From a virus: a DNA stretch of 52,816 nucleotides. Location: IMG/VR virus record IMGVR_UViG_3300046517_000763, positions 1 through 52,816 of that record; one strand, 5' to 3'. The notes beneath the pieces were generated by a model that did not search any database, had not been told where the DNA came from, and saw only the letters and a list, made by a program, of their open reading frames with translations. Below are positions 20,991 through 29,198 of the stretch, piece after piece (position 1 is the first letter of the stretch; every line of letters starts with the position of its first letter). Position numbers and translations under genes: made by a program.

Positions 20991-22369
20991 GCGCCAAAGT
21001 CTCCTTGTTGCGCAAAGATGGTTGGCAGAATCTCTTTACGAAGATCGGCACGCAGCTCGACCGCGTGAAGTCAACGCAGTACGCACGCGACCGTTTCAAG
21101 AACAAGGTTCTGCTTGAATCGATTTATCTCAGCGACGGGCTAGGCCGGCGCATCGTGGATATCGTGCCGAACGATGGCACACGCGAATGGATCACCATTC
21201 CCGAAGACACCGATGGCCTGTTGCTCGAAGAACTTGACCGGCTACAGGCGCGCGTGCTGTTCCGTCGCGCCTGGAAATGGGCACGGCTCTACGGCGGCGC
21301 GGTTATTCTCCTTGGTGCCGATGATGGCGGCGATTTTGAAGAGCCGTTGAACGAGACGAATATCCGCAGTGTGGAATTCCTGCGCGTCTATGACCGTTGG
21401 CAAACGTCGTGGACCTATCCTGATCTGGAGACGAACCCCCAGAGCCCGGAATACGGCAAGCCGCAATTCTTCTGGATCGCGCCGTACAATATGCCTGGCG
21501 CGTTTCGCGTCCACAAATCGCGCTTGCTGCGCTTCGAGGGAGACGAGCTGCCCGACAAAACACGGATTGAGAACCACACTTGGGGCGCGTCTGAGTTTGA
21601 ATCTGTTTACGAGACGCTGAAGACGTTCGGCTTTGCCTTTCAGGCTTCGGCAAATATCATTTCCGATTTCATTCAGACAACGCTGACCGTCAAGAATTTG
21701 CAGAACATGATTGCGGCCGGCAATGAAAGCCAGATCATCACGCGGCTATCTCTGATCGACCAAAGCCGCTCGATGATTAACACGATTTTGTTGGACGAGA
21801 ATGAATCTTATACGAAAGTCGCATCGTCGGTAGCGGGCTTGCCCGATCTGCTCGACCGCTTTTCGTTCTTGATCTGTGCCGTGACAGGCATTCCGATGTC
21901 GCGGCTGTTTGGGCGCAGCCCCTCGGGCTTGACGGCTTCGAGCGAAACGGAATCCGATCAATATTTCGATATGGTCGCGGCGCAGCAGAACGACATTCTG
22001 CTAGAGCCGTTGAATCGGCTTAAGCAATTGTTGCTGCTCGCCGCTGATTCCAAGATCTCAAACGCGGACCCCACGAAATACACAATCGAATTCAATCCGC
22101 TTTGGCAGATGAGTGACAAAGAGCAAGCGGATATGCGCTACGTCATGGCGCAGGCCGATAATCTTTACGCAGGCATGGGCGCCGTCGATCCGCAGGACAT
22201 CGCGAAATCTCGCTTCGGCGGCGACAAGTACTCAATTGAGACGCAGTACGATCAAGCCTTGCAGAACAAAATGGCCGCGGAGCGCAAAGCCGCGTTCGAA
22301 GCGACGATCAATCCCGAAGCCGGCGACGCCACGGATCCATCGGCAGAGCCACCGGACAGGAGCGCATAG
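20987..22369 (+). CDS. Portal protein (DUF1073 / HI1409-like family)
   Basis: 460 residues, the usual size of this portal family. Recognisable stretches: LGRRIVDIVPNDGTREWITI, RRAWKWARLYGGAVILLGAD, RIENHTWGASEFESVYETLK, CAVTGIPMSRLFGRSPSGLT and ASSETESDQYFDMVAAQQND. Forms the dodecameric ring through which DNA enters the capsid. The family is sometimes labelled with the anti-CBASS name Acb1 because of a shared domain name; the gene order (terL-portal-minor head) and full length support the portal role here. Confidence 0.92.
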   Translation: MSAKVSLLRKDGWQNLFTKIGTQLDRVKSTQYARDRFKNKVLLESIYLSDGLGRRIVDIVPNDGTREWITIPEDTDGLLLEELDRLQARVLFRRAWKWARLYGGAVILLGADDGGDFEEPLNETNIRSVEFLRVYDRWQTSWTYPDLETNPQSPEYGKPQFFWIAPYNMPGAFRVHKSRLLRFEGDELPDKTRIENHTWGASEFESVYETLKTFGFAFQASANIISDFIQTTLTVKNLQNMIAAGNESQIITRLSLIDQSRSMINTILLDENESYTKVASSVAGLPDLLDRFSFLICAVTGIPMSRLFGRSPSGLTASSETESDQYFDMVAAQQNDILLEPLNRLKQLLLLAADSKISNADPTKYTIEFNPLWQMSDKEQADMRYVMAQADNLYAGMGAVDPQDIAKSRFGGDKYSIETQYDQALQNKMAAERKAAFEATINPEAGDATDPSAEPPDRSA

Positions 22370-22372
22370 GGC

Positions 22373-23224
22373 GTGACCCAGCTTAACCCCCATCTGGCGA
22401 GGCTCGCGCGAGCCCGTAGGCACGTCCTGGGGCGCAAGGGCTTACGGCGCAAGCCGCCGCGCCAACTCTACCCCCTCGCCCAAGAGCGGGCCTATGCGCG
22501 CGTCCTATTGGCCTACACGGCACGGTTCGAGGCGATCATCCGCAACGACGTTCTGCCGGTCCTGCCCGGCCTGCTGCGAGAGTCCGGCGTACGCCTCGAT
22601 GATTGGGCAGATCGCCTTGCCCCGATCTTTACGACCGTCCGGCTCAAGGTGGGCAACCTCTTCGAGGACTTCGACGCCGAACGCGAAGCGCGTATCGCAG
22701 CCGAAGACATATCCGATTTCAATCGCGGCGAGATATTGGATCAAATGCGCGCGGTGCTCGGCGTGGACGTGTTCTTGAACGAGCCGAAGCTGAACACGGC
22801 GTTGAACGCTTTCGCGAAGACGAATGCCGCGCTGATCAAATCGATACCCGAACAGGAATTGGGGAAGATCGAGCAGATCGCGATGAATTCGATTAGGTCT
22901 TCGCGGAGGCCGGAGGATATTGCCGCAGAAATAGTTGACCGATTCGGCGTTGCTGAGAGTCGCGCGAGGCTCATCGCATTGGACCAAAGTGGAAAGTTGA
23001 ACGGTCAACTGACGCAGTTGCGGCAAACAGAATTAGGAATCGGTAAATATATTTGGCGCGGCGTGTTGGACGAGCGGGAGCGCGAGAGTCATGTTGAAAT
23101 GGAGGGGGCGATTTGTTCTTGGGATACGCCGCCGGAACCGCTAGGGTTGCACGTCGGGCAAGATTACGCGTGCAGGTGTAACGCCGAACCTATCCTCCCC
23201 GCCGATCTCTTCGGAGGCGAATAA
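22373..23224 (+). CDS. Minor head / head morphogenesis protein (SPP1 gp7 / Mu F-like)
   Basis: 283 residues, GTG start 4 bases after the portal stop. The C-terminal half carries the family signature: AESRARLIALDQSGKLNGQL, RQTELGIGKYIWRGVLDERE, RESHVEMEGAICSWDTPPEP and a final QDYACRCNAEPI with paired cysteines (likely metal site). Acts in capsid assembly, carried into the head with the portal. Standard position behind the portal. Confidence 0.92.
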   Translation: MTQLNPHLARLARARRHVLGRKGLRRKPPRQLYPLAQERAYARVLLAYTARFEAIIRNDVLPVLPGLLRESGVRLDDWADRLAPIFTTVRLKVGNLFEDFDAEREARIAAEDISDFNRGEILDQMRAVLGVDVFLNEPKLNTALNAFAKTNAALIKSIPEQELGKIEQIAMNSIRSSRRPEDIAAEIVDRFGVAESRARLIALDQSGKLNGQLTQLRQTELGIGKYIWRGVLDERERESHVEMEGAICSWDTPPEPLGLHVGQDYACRCNAEPILPADLFGGE

Positions 23225-23574
23225 TGATTTTACTTCTGGAGCGGCCTAAAGTGGATAACCCAAGGGGAACGGATAACAGCCGGGGCGGGAACGTTGCGGC
23301 GATCCTGGCCCGCTTGGATGAGCGACAGGCGCAACAGCACTTGCAAATTCGCGACGACGTGAGCGAGCTGCGCCAATTGGTACAGGTTGCGCTTAGTAAG
23401 ACAAACGTGGATTTGGAACTGCTCCGCAAAACGATGTTGGAGCAGGAAAAGCGCATCTACGTTCTTGAGGATCGCAATTCGTGGGTATGGCGCATCGCGG
23501 TCGGTCTTGGCGGCATAAGCGCGGTGTGCGTCGATCTGGGTTTGAGGCTTTTCGGGTTTTTTGGGAGACGGTAG
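23224..23574 (+). CDS. Coiled-coil protein with C-terminal membrane segment (116 aa)
   Basis: Residues about 25-80 (AAILARLDERQAQQHLQIRD and LRKTMLEQEKRIYVLEDRN) form a coiled coil; residues about 88-112 (WRIAVGLGGISAVCVDLGLR) form a membrane helix followed by basic residues. The ATG overlaps the previous stop by one base (TAATG). Topology resembles the small protein at 45085 and XhlA-like/holin-accessory proteins, but its place among head genes is unusual for a lysis gene. Family not certain. Confidence 0.65.
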   Translation: MILLLERPKVDNPRGTDNSRGGNVAAILARLDERQAQQHLQIRDDVSELRQLVQVALSKTNVDLELLRKTMLEQEKRIYVLEDRNSWVWRIAVGLGGISAVCVDLGLRLFGFFGRR

Positions 23575-23578
23575 GAAC

Positions 23579-24223
23579 ATGACCGCGAAATACCAAGGCA
23601 CGCCTGTCGTCGTCTATAACGAAGACGGAACACCCGCCACACTTGGTGGCATTGTCGCGGGTGATATTGAAATCGGCGCCGTCGAGATTAAGGACGGCAC
23701 GACCGACAATCGCGCGGCGGTGCTCAATACAAACCCCCTTGTTGCGGCGTCAGATTATGCGCTTGTAACCCGCGTCGTAGGGTTGCTAGCGACGCTTGGC
23801 GAAGTTCAGGCAAGCCCAACAGCAAACACACTCCTTGACCGGCTCAAGACCCTCGCTACCTCACTTGCTAATTTGCCCCCTTACATCCCCGCAGCGATCA
23901 ACACTACAATCGCGAACGCCGCGAGCCTTTCGGATGCGCAGGAAATCGACGGGCGTTTGGCCGGTATCGTTATGCCCGCGACGTGGACACTCGCGGCGAT
24001 CACATTTCAAGGTAGCCTCGACGGTTCAAACTTTTTCAACATTTACGACGGCGATATCGAGCGCGCTATTTCTTCGAGCCAGGCGACGGCGAGCAAATGG
24101 CTCGCGCTTGACCCTGCCGATTGGAAGGGCGTGAAGTTTTTGAAGTGCCGCTCGGGAACGTCCGCGACGCCCGTCAATCAGGGGCAACAAAGCATCCTCA
24201 CACTCGTGAATGGCGGATACTGA
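23579..24223 (+). CDS. Structural protein candidate, head region (214 aa)
   Basis: Begins MTAKYQGTPVVVYNEDGTPA; low in charge, Ala/Thr/Asn-rich and beta-rich (PATWTLAAITFQGSLDGSNF, KFLKCRSGTSATPVNQGQQS), typical for virion surface proteins. AGGA 5 bases before the ATG decides this start over a TTG 18 bases upstream. Probably a head decoration or fibre protein together with the next gene; not recognised by family. Confidence 0.65.
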   Translation: MTAKYQGTPVVVYNEDGTPATLGGIVAGDIEIGAVEIKDGTTDNRAAVLNTNPLVAASDYALVTRVVGLLATLGEVQASPTANTLLDRLKTLATSLANLPPYIPAAINTTIANAASLSDAQEIDGRLAGIVMPATWTLAAITFQGSLDGSNFFNIYDGDIERAISSSQATASKWLALDPADWKGVKFLKCRSGTSATPVNQGQQSILTLVNGGY

Positions 24224-25217
24224 TATGACAGCGCTCAGCTTTTTGAAGCCAAACAAGCCCGCCACTATTTTGCCCCTCGATAAGGGTTACGTCACGACGA
24301 CCGTTCTTGAAAAAGTGGTCATCGCTGCGGGCGGAACGGCTACGTTAATCGACCAGGCTTTCACGAGTCCCGGCTATTGCTCCAAGATATGGTTCACGTT
24401 TACGGGCGTTACTGGAGCAGCGAAGAATGACCCGATCCTCAACATCTATGTTGACGGTGAGTCTTCGCCGAGCATAACGACTGATCTCGGCCACTTGCTG
24501 GGGCATTGGACGGTAACGGGGTTGTATCAGACGGCGAATATACGTTCGGAGCAAGACACGACAAACACGAATGGGACTTATACAATAGACTTTCCAATTC
24601 CGTTTTCGTCGCACTTGAAGATAACCATAGTCACGTCGGACGGCTTCCCCAATTTATTTTCCATCATTTATGTGAACCAGGGCGGTGAGGTTCTTCCCTA
24701 CCGGCTAAAGTCATCCAGCCGGACGATGCTTAATCGCCTGACGGGCATTACGCCCACTAATATGGCGAACGGTACGTTAGAATTTTTGAACCTCGCTAGC
24801 GGCGAAGGATGGATTGTTTGGCACTGCCTTTACTACACCGATTTGGTGAGCAGCAATTGGTCGTCCATGGAGAATAATATCGTCGTGTACCGCGACGGAC
24901 TTGCGCCAGGCGCAGGGGTTTTTCCACAATTCGACACGAGCGGCGGGGAGGATTATTTCGGTAGTTCTTGGTATTTTCAGGGAACAAATATTCCAGGGCT
25001 TTCCGCTACGCAACAAAACCTAGACCACGTTTTGCTGGCTAAAAATTCGACCGTCATAGGCATGGCAGTGGATTTAATGTCCATGCACGGAGGGCTACAT
25101 TTCAAGAACGGCGTTAAACTTCGCGCAGAAAAAGGTTTGCGCGGAACGGCCGTAGCGCAAACAGGCAATTGTTCCGCGTCGTGGCTCGTGCTGTATTATG
25201 TACCGTTTGTGCAATGA
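24210..25217 (+). CDS. Structural protein candidate, probable head fibre or decoration (335 aa)
   Basis: Rich in Thr, Ser, Asn, Gly and aromatics, with alternating beta-strand patterns throughout (SKIWFTFTGVTGAAKNDPIL, GEGWIVWHCLYYTDLVSSNW, NCSASWLVLYYVPFVQ); no membrane segment. It looks like a beta-sandwich virion protein. Starts at ATG 24210 or 24225 (MTALSFLKPN); the first overlaps the previous gene by 14 bases. G+C is lower than in the flanking genes. It ends with an ATGA overlap into the sugar cassette. No named family. Confidence 0.65.
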   Translation: MADTDMTALSFLKPNKPATILPLDKGYVTTTVLEKVVIAAGGTATLIDQAFTSPGYCSKIWFTFTGVTGAAKNDPILNIYVDGESSPSITTDLGHLLGHWTVTGLYQTANIRSEQDTTNTNGTYTIDFPIPFSSHLKITIVTSDGFPNLFSIIYVNQGGEVLPYRLKSSSRTMLNRLTGITPTNMANGTLEFLNLASGEGWIVWHCLYYTDLVSSNWSSMENNIVVYRDGLAPGAGVFPQFDTSGGEDYFGSSWYFQGTNIPGLSATQQNLDHVLLAKNSTVIGMAVDLMSMHGGLHFKNGVKLRAEKGLRGTAVAQTGNCSASWLVLYYVPFVQ

Positions 25218-25837
25218 ACTTCTGGAGCGTCCCGAAGGAATGGACCGGCGAGCGCGCTTACGTTATCGGTGGCGGGCCGAGCTTCGACATCGAAACAGCC
25301 CCTCGGTTAAAGGGGCGCATCGTCGCTTGTAACGTGGCGTTCAAGCTTTTCCCTTACGCGGATGTTTGTTGCTGGAGCGATCAGCGATTTCTAGTCGAGT
25401 ACGCCGACGCGCTGGGTAAATGGAAAGGGCAATACCGCATTGCGCGCGGCAATCTTCCATTCCAGCCGCCGTTTGACGTGAAGATCCTGGGCCGCACGGG
25501 CTCGGACTTGCCCCACAACATTCGCAAGCTATCGCGCGATCCGTCGCGTGTGGGCGGTTTTTGTACCGGCGCCATGGGCCTCAATCTCGCGGCGCTCTTT
25601 GGCGCCAAGGAGATTGTGTTGCTCGGGTTCGACATGAGTTTTGTCAACGGCAAATCACATTGGCATGATTGGCACAGAAGCCCGTCCTACGAGAACCATT
25701 ACGCGGATTTCTTCCACAAGCATTTCGACGCGATGGCGCCGGACCTTGAGCAGCAAGGAATAAAGGTTTGGGATTGCGCGTTGAACGGCAAGCTGCAATG
25801 TTTTGAGAAGATCGCAATCGAGGGGCTACTTGCATGA
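25214..25837 (+). CDS. DUF115-like nucleotide-sugar/pterin-fold protein
   Basis: 207 residues starting MNFWSVPKEWTGERAYVIGG. The glycine-rich YVIGGGPSFD with ACNVAFKLFPYADVCCWSDQ, RVGGFCTGAMGLNLAALFGA and EIVLLGFDMSF is the pattern of DUF115/MptE-like and sialyltransferase-like proteins found in alphaproteobacterial prophages (often called 'norphogenetic protein' there). It probably acts on a nucleotide-sugar or related ligand. First gene of a four-gene cassette with an O-methyltransferase, a GT-B-like transferase and a second methyltransferase. Confidence 0.75.
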   Translation: MNFWSVPKEWTGERAYVIGGGPSFDIETAPRLKGRIVACNVAFKLFPYADVCCWSDQRFLVEYADALGKWKGQYRIARGNLPFQPPFDVKILGRTGSDLPHNIRKLSRDPSRVGGFCTGAMGLNLAALFGAKEIVLLGFDMSFVNGKSHWHDWHRSPSYENHYADFFHKHFDAMAPDLEQQGIKVWDCALNGKLQCFEKIAIEGLLA

Positions 25838-26394
25838 GGCCGGGGCCTGTCAGCGACCACAGCGAGCTTATCCGCAGAGTATGGGCCGAGCGGCTTTCCT
25901 CCGTGCCCGGACAAATTGCTGAGTTTGGCGTCTTCGAAGGCGGCACGACGCGGCAGCTTGCGGAGATAATGCCTGACCGCACGATCTATGCTTTCGATAC
26001 GTTCGAGGGCTTCCCCGCGCAAGGCATTGACCCTGAGATAGACGACACGACGCAAATATCGCCCGGAATTTTCAAGCCTACACAAACGCCCGCACAGATG
26101 TTTGAGGGGTACACTAACATCGTGCCGATGGTCGGCTTGTTTAGGGATACGATTTGGGGTTTGCCGCCGGGCATTCAATTCGCCTTCGTGTTTCTCGATT
26201 GCGATACGTATAGCGGGCACCTTGATGTTTTGTGCCATTTGGGAGGAACAAATAGACTCTCGCCTGGCGGAGGAATCTTTATCGAAGATCTGCACTACCT
26301 GAAGGGCGCGCGCCAAGCCGTGGATAAATTTTTGGTTGGCTGCCCCGCATGGGGTTTGAATGAAGGAACGCGCATGATCTATAGGTCACATTGA
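25834..26394 (+). CDS. TylF/MycF-like SAM-dependent O-methyltransferase
   Basis: 186 residues. AEFGVFEGGTTRQ (29-41, SAM-binding motif I), YAFDTFEGFP (52-61, typical of TylF), VFLDCDTYSGHL (119-130) and SPGGGIFIEDLHYLKGARQAVDKF (143 on) fit the TylF/MycF family, which methylates hydroxyls of deoxysugars in antibiotics and some surface glycans. Metal ligands would be the Asp residues of LDCD and the Glu-Asp of FIED. In a phage it most likely decorates a sugar, either on virion proteins or on the host surface. ATGA overlaps on both sides. Confidence 0.88.
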   Translation: MRPGPVSDHSELIRRVWAERLSSVPGQIAEFGVFEGGTTRQLAEIMPDRTIYAFDTFEGFPAQGIDPEIDDTTQISPGIFKPTQTPAQMFEGYTNIVPMVGLFRDTIWGLPPGIQFAFVFLDCDTYSGHLDVLCHLGGTNRLSPGGGIFIEDLHYLKGARQAVDKFLVGCPAWGLNEGTRMIYRSH

Positions 26395-27332
26395 TGGACC
26401 TAAACATTACCTCTCTTCAGGGGCTCGGCGACAACATTTTCCAACGCCCCTATGTTCGCGCCGCTGCGAAACATAATCGTATTTGGATCGATAGCGCGTT
26501 CCCCGAGATTTACGCGGACATATCCGGCCTCAATTTTATTCGCTCCAACACGAATTTGCGGACGCAGGCCAAGAACGTGGCGCGCCAGGCCCGGCGGTGG
26601 TCGGCACCCCCTCGCACCGCGCGCAATGTGCGGTTCTCTTACGGCGCCATGCTTAACACCGTACCGATCATGACGACGCTTGAATCGCAGCTCCCCTTGA
26701 ACGGCGAGCCCTTCGTCTTCGATCTGCCCCCGGCTGTTGTGCCGTCTCCGGTCGAAGGACCGTACGTCATCGTGCGCCCGACGACGCTGCGAACGGAATG
26801 GGCGAGCAATTCGAGGGGGCCTCTGCCGGAGTACCTGCAACGCGCCATTGACTGCTGCAAGGCGCGCGGCCTGTACGTCGTGACGGTCGCTGACGTGGAC
26901 GGTCGGAACGAAGTGTTTGACGGCCCCGACCCCGTGGGGATGGACGTTGCGTTCCATCGCGGGGAACTGGACACCAATCAGCTTTTGGCCTTGTATCAGG
27001 GAGCTAGCGCGGTTGTTGCTGGCGTCGGGTTTTCCGTGCCGATGGCTATAGCCGCAGGCGTGCCGCTCTACATCGTCTTCGGCGGAAGAGGTTTGCATAA
27101 CTCGTTCGACAAGATTACTGACCCGAGGATGGATCTTTCGAAAGTTGACGCCGCTTGTCCTGAGAATTATTGCATGTGTTCCGACGCCCGACACAATTGC
27201 AACAAACAGATTGTTGATTTCAACGGGAAGTTTAACGGGTGGCTCGACAAACTATGCTCAACGTCCTTGCAAAGCCGAAGCAATTGGAATGGGACCATGC
27301 AAATGGATTCGGCTATTATCCCGTCGATCTGA
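26394..27332 (+). CDS. GT-B-fold glycosyltransferase candidate (family 9-like)
   Basis: 312 residues. SLQGLGDNIFQRPYVRAAAK at the N-terminus resembles the GLGD-type start of ADP-heptose transferase relatives; YVIVRPTTLRTEWASNSRGP mid-protein and LALYQGASAVVAGVGFSVPM then AIAAGVPLYIVFGG (the donor-binding domain with its glycine-rich turns) continue the pattern. The C-terminus has CPENYCMCSDARHNC, a Cys cluster common in phage members. Likely sugar transfer; donor and acceptor unknown. ATG 26394 overlaps the previous stop as TGATG. Confidence 0.75.
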   Translation: MDLNITSLQGLGDNIFQRPYVRAAAKHNRIWIDSAFPEIYADISGLNFIRSNTNLRTQAKNVARQARRWSAPPRTARNVRFSYGAMLNTVPIMTTLESQLPLNGEPFVFDLPPAVVPSPVEGPYVIVRPTTLRTEWASNSRGPLPEYLQRAIDCCKARGLYVVTVADVDGRNEVFDGPDPVGMDVAFHRGELDTNQLLALYQGASAVVAGVGFSVPMAIAAGVPLYIVFGGRGLHNSFDKITDPRMDLSKVDAACPENYCMCSDARHNCNKQIVDFNGKFNGWLDKLCSTSLQSRSNWNGTMQMDSAIIPSI

Positions 27333-27877
27333 CAGCGCATCCCTACGACGATTCCTACTTCGAGAAATACGCGGGCTACGCGCAAACCGAAATGGGAAAG
27401 GCGCTTACAAAATTCCGCGCGGATCTCGTTGACGGGCTGAAGCCGAAAAACATTCTGGACGTCGGCATAGGCTGCGGCGCGTTTGTCGAAGAAATGGGCC
27501 GTCGCCATTACGTCGCTTACGGCACTGACATCAATCCGAAGGCGGTTGCGTGGTTGACCGAGCGCAAGCTGCTTCGAAGCATCGATTTGAAAATCGATTG
27601 CGCCACGTTTTTCGATTCATTCGAACATCTGCAATACCCGATGCGCGCCATTCGCGGCGTCGCGCGCTTTGTCGCCATGTCGATCCCAATCTTCCACGAC
27701 GAGGCACACGCGCTCGGCTCGAAGCATTTCCGCCCCGACGAGCATTTCTATTACTGGACGCAGGCCGGTCTCATTCGCTTCATGCACTTCAGCGGCTTCG
27801 AGCTTCAACAGGAATCGAACGCCGAAACGCTGCTCGGGCGCGAGGGCATTTCGACCTTTGTCTTTGCTCGGCGGTAG
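27254..27877 (+). CDS. Class I SAM-dependent methyltransferase
   Basis: 207 residues. ILDVGIGCGAFVEEMGRRHY is motif I, GTDINPKAVAWL the acidic ribose-binding strand, and DCATFFDSFEHLQYPM the motif IV region; the shape is that of Methyltransf_11/23 enzymes. Starts at ATG 27254, overlapping the preceding gene by 79 bases, more than other overlaps here, so one of the two ends may be altered. Last gene of the cassette; a 136-base gap follows before the protease gene. Confidence 0.85.
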   Translation: MLNVLAKPKQLEWDHANGFGYYPVDLTAHPYDDSYFEKYAGYAQTEMGKALTKFRADLVDGLKPKNILDVGIGCGAFVEEMGRRHYVAYGTDINPKAVAWLTERKLLRSIDLKIDCATFFDSFEHLQYPMRAIRGVARFVAMSIPIFHDEAHALGSKHFRPDEHFYYWTQAGLIRFMHFSGFELQQESNAETLLGREGISTFVFARR

Positions 27878-27964
27878 GCCGCAAAAATACTTGTTTCCCT
27901 ACTTGACTGTGTAGAACGTACTTCCGTAGCGTGAATGAGTAGCGTCGGGCTATGCTTACAGGTT

Positions 27965-28006
27965 GACCCTTGCCGGGGCTTGATGCCTCGATCCTCGGCA
28001 AGGGTC
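27965..28006 (+). promoter_or_regulatory. Hairpin upstream of the capsid protease gene
   Basis: GACCCTTGCCG (27965-27975) and CGGCAAGGGTC (27996-28006) form a perfect 11-bp stem around a 20-base loop. No T-run follows, so it is not an ordinary terminator. It ends 7 bases before ATG 28014 and 31 before ATG 28038, in the only sizeable gap of the head genes (27878-28013). It could set capsid gene expression by mRNA processing, stability or translation control. Confidence 0.55.
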
Positions 28007-28013
28007 GGCTTGA

Positions 28014-29171
28014 ATGGCGCCCGCGAAAGGGCGGTGGATGCTTCGTTTCGATATCGGGGAATTGAAGGGCAAGGCGACAAAGACCGATGAAGGGTTTTTG
28101 CGCGTTGATGCCGTCGTGACCCGAACCGGAATTTTCAAGTACCGCAACCCCGACGGCTCCATTACACGAGAGCTGCGCCACCCCGACGAGGTTTTCTCGA
28201 AAGCCTCTCTGGATTCCATGAAGATGATCCCCGTCACCAACGATCATCCGAAGGCGCGCATCGTGGACGCGGAGAACGCGAAAACGTTCATGGTGGGGCA
28301 GACCGGCGAGAACATTTCACCCGATGGCCGTCACGTCATGGCGCCATTGACGATCACGCACAAGGACGCCGTTGCAGCGGTCGAAGGCGGCAAGCGCGGG
28401 CTGTCCCTCGGCTACACCGTGGACCTTGTGAAAGAGGATGGCGTCTACAACGGGCAGCGCTATGACGCGAAGCAGACAAACATCCGCTATAACCATTTGG
28501 CGCTTGTGCAGGCGGGCCGCGCCGGCCCCGAAGCGCGGATCAACATGGACGCAGAAGACGCGCTCCAAACTGACGACGATCTAGAGGAGAATCGGCCTAT
28601 GAAGAAAGTCAACATCGACGGCATTGAGTACGAGGCCGCTCCCGAAGTCATCAACGCACTCGCCAAGCAGACGAAGCGCGCCGACACGGCGGAAACGTCG
28701 CTCGCCGATGCCTTCAAAGCGCGAGATACCGCTGCGACAGAGCGGGATTCGCTCAAGACCAAGCTCGACGCGGTGACCGGCCCCGAAGCCGACAAAAAGC
28801 GCGCCGACGAGATTGCGGCGGCTGTCAAGGCGCGCTCTGCCCTCCTTGCGCAGGCGGCTAAGATTGTGAAGGCCGATGTCGCGCTGAAATTCGACGGGAT
28901 GAGCGACGAGGAAATCCGCAAGGCGGTCATCACGGCCAAATTTCCCAAGACCGATTTCACAGGCAAGGACGCGGCCTATATCGCGGGCCGCTACGACTCC
29001 GCGCTTGAGGTCGCAATCCCCTCGGATGCCATGGCGCGCAATCGTGAGCGTATGGGCACGATGGCACGCGGCGATGACGCGAAGACCGATTCGGAGAAGG
29101 CCCGTGACGATATGCGCGAGAGCCTGACCAACATGTACAAGAAAGAGCCCCCGGCTAAGCCCGCTCACTAA
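28014..29171 (+). CDS. Prohead protease with scaffold domain (DUF2213)
   Basis: 385 residues. The N-terminal domain (MLRFDIGELKGKATKTDEGF, DAVVTRTGIFKYRNPDGSIT, RHPDEVFSKASLDSMKMIPV, TNDHP, KRGLSLGYTVD) is the DUF2213 maturation protease: His of NDHP and Ser of GLSLGY are the likely catalytic pair. From about residue 195 a charged coiled coil (TAETSLADAFKARDTAATER) and a helical end form a scaffold. The protease clears the scaffold before DNA enters. Starts at 28014 or, more in line with relatives, ATG 28038. An in-frame ATG at 28599 with its own ribosome site probably makes the free scaffold. Confidence 0.9.
   Translation: MAPAKGRWMLRFDIGELKGKATKTDEGFLRVDAVVTRTGIFKYRNPDGSITRELRHPDEVFSKASLDSMKMIPVTNDHPKARIVDAENAKTFMVGQTGENISPDGRHVMAPLTITHKDAVAAVEGGKRGLSLGYTVDLVKEDGVYNGQRYDAKQTNIRYNHLALVQAGRAGPEARINMDAEDALQTDDDLEENRPMKKVNIDGIEYEAAPEVINALAKQTKRADTAETSLADAFKARDTAATERDSLKTKLDAVTGPEADKKRADEIAAAVKARSALLAQAAKIVKADVALKFDGMSDEEIRKAVITAKFPKTDFTGKDAAYIAGRYDSALEVAIPSDAMARNRERMGTMARGDDAKTDSEKARDDMRESLTNMYKKEPPAKPAH
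28599..29171 (+). CDS. Internal-start scaffold protein (nested in the protease gene)
   Basis: ATG 28599 is in frame with the protease gene, at codon 196 of the long form. CTAGAGGAGA precedes it with the GAGGAG core 9 bases upstream, one of the better ribosome sites in the head genes. The product, beginning MKKVNIDGIEYEAAPEVINA, would be 190 residues: exactly the coiled-coil scaffold part. Lambda C/Nu3 and related phages use the same device (known). Expression itself is inferred. Confidence 0.6.
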   Translation: MKKVNIDGIEYEAAPEVINALAKQTKRADTAETSLADAFKARDTAATERDSLKTKLDAVTGPEADKKRADEIAAAVKARSALLAQAAKIVKADVALKFDGMSDEEIRKAVITAKFPKTDFTGKDAAYIAGRYDSALEVAIPSDAMARNRERMGTMARGDDAKTDSEKARDDMRESLTNMYKKEPPAKPAH

Positions 29172-29198
29172 TCTCGAAGCTGAAAAGGATTAAGGCCC

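Noticed and set aside
20987-22369. Anti-CBASS (Acb1) function for the portal gene
   Set aside because: The shared family name is due to a domain label. Length, position after terminase and the following minor head gene all indicate a portal.
26400-27194. Minus-strand 264-codon open frame opposite the glycosyltransferase gene
   Set aside because: Mirror of the plus-strand gene, which is coupled by overlaps to its neighbours.
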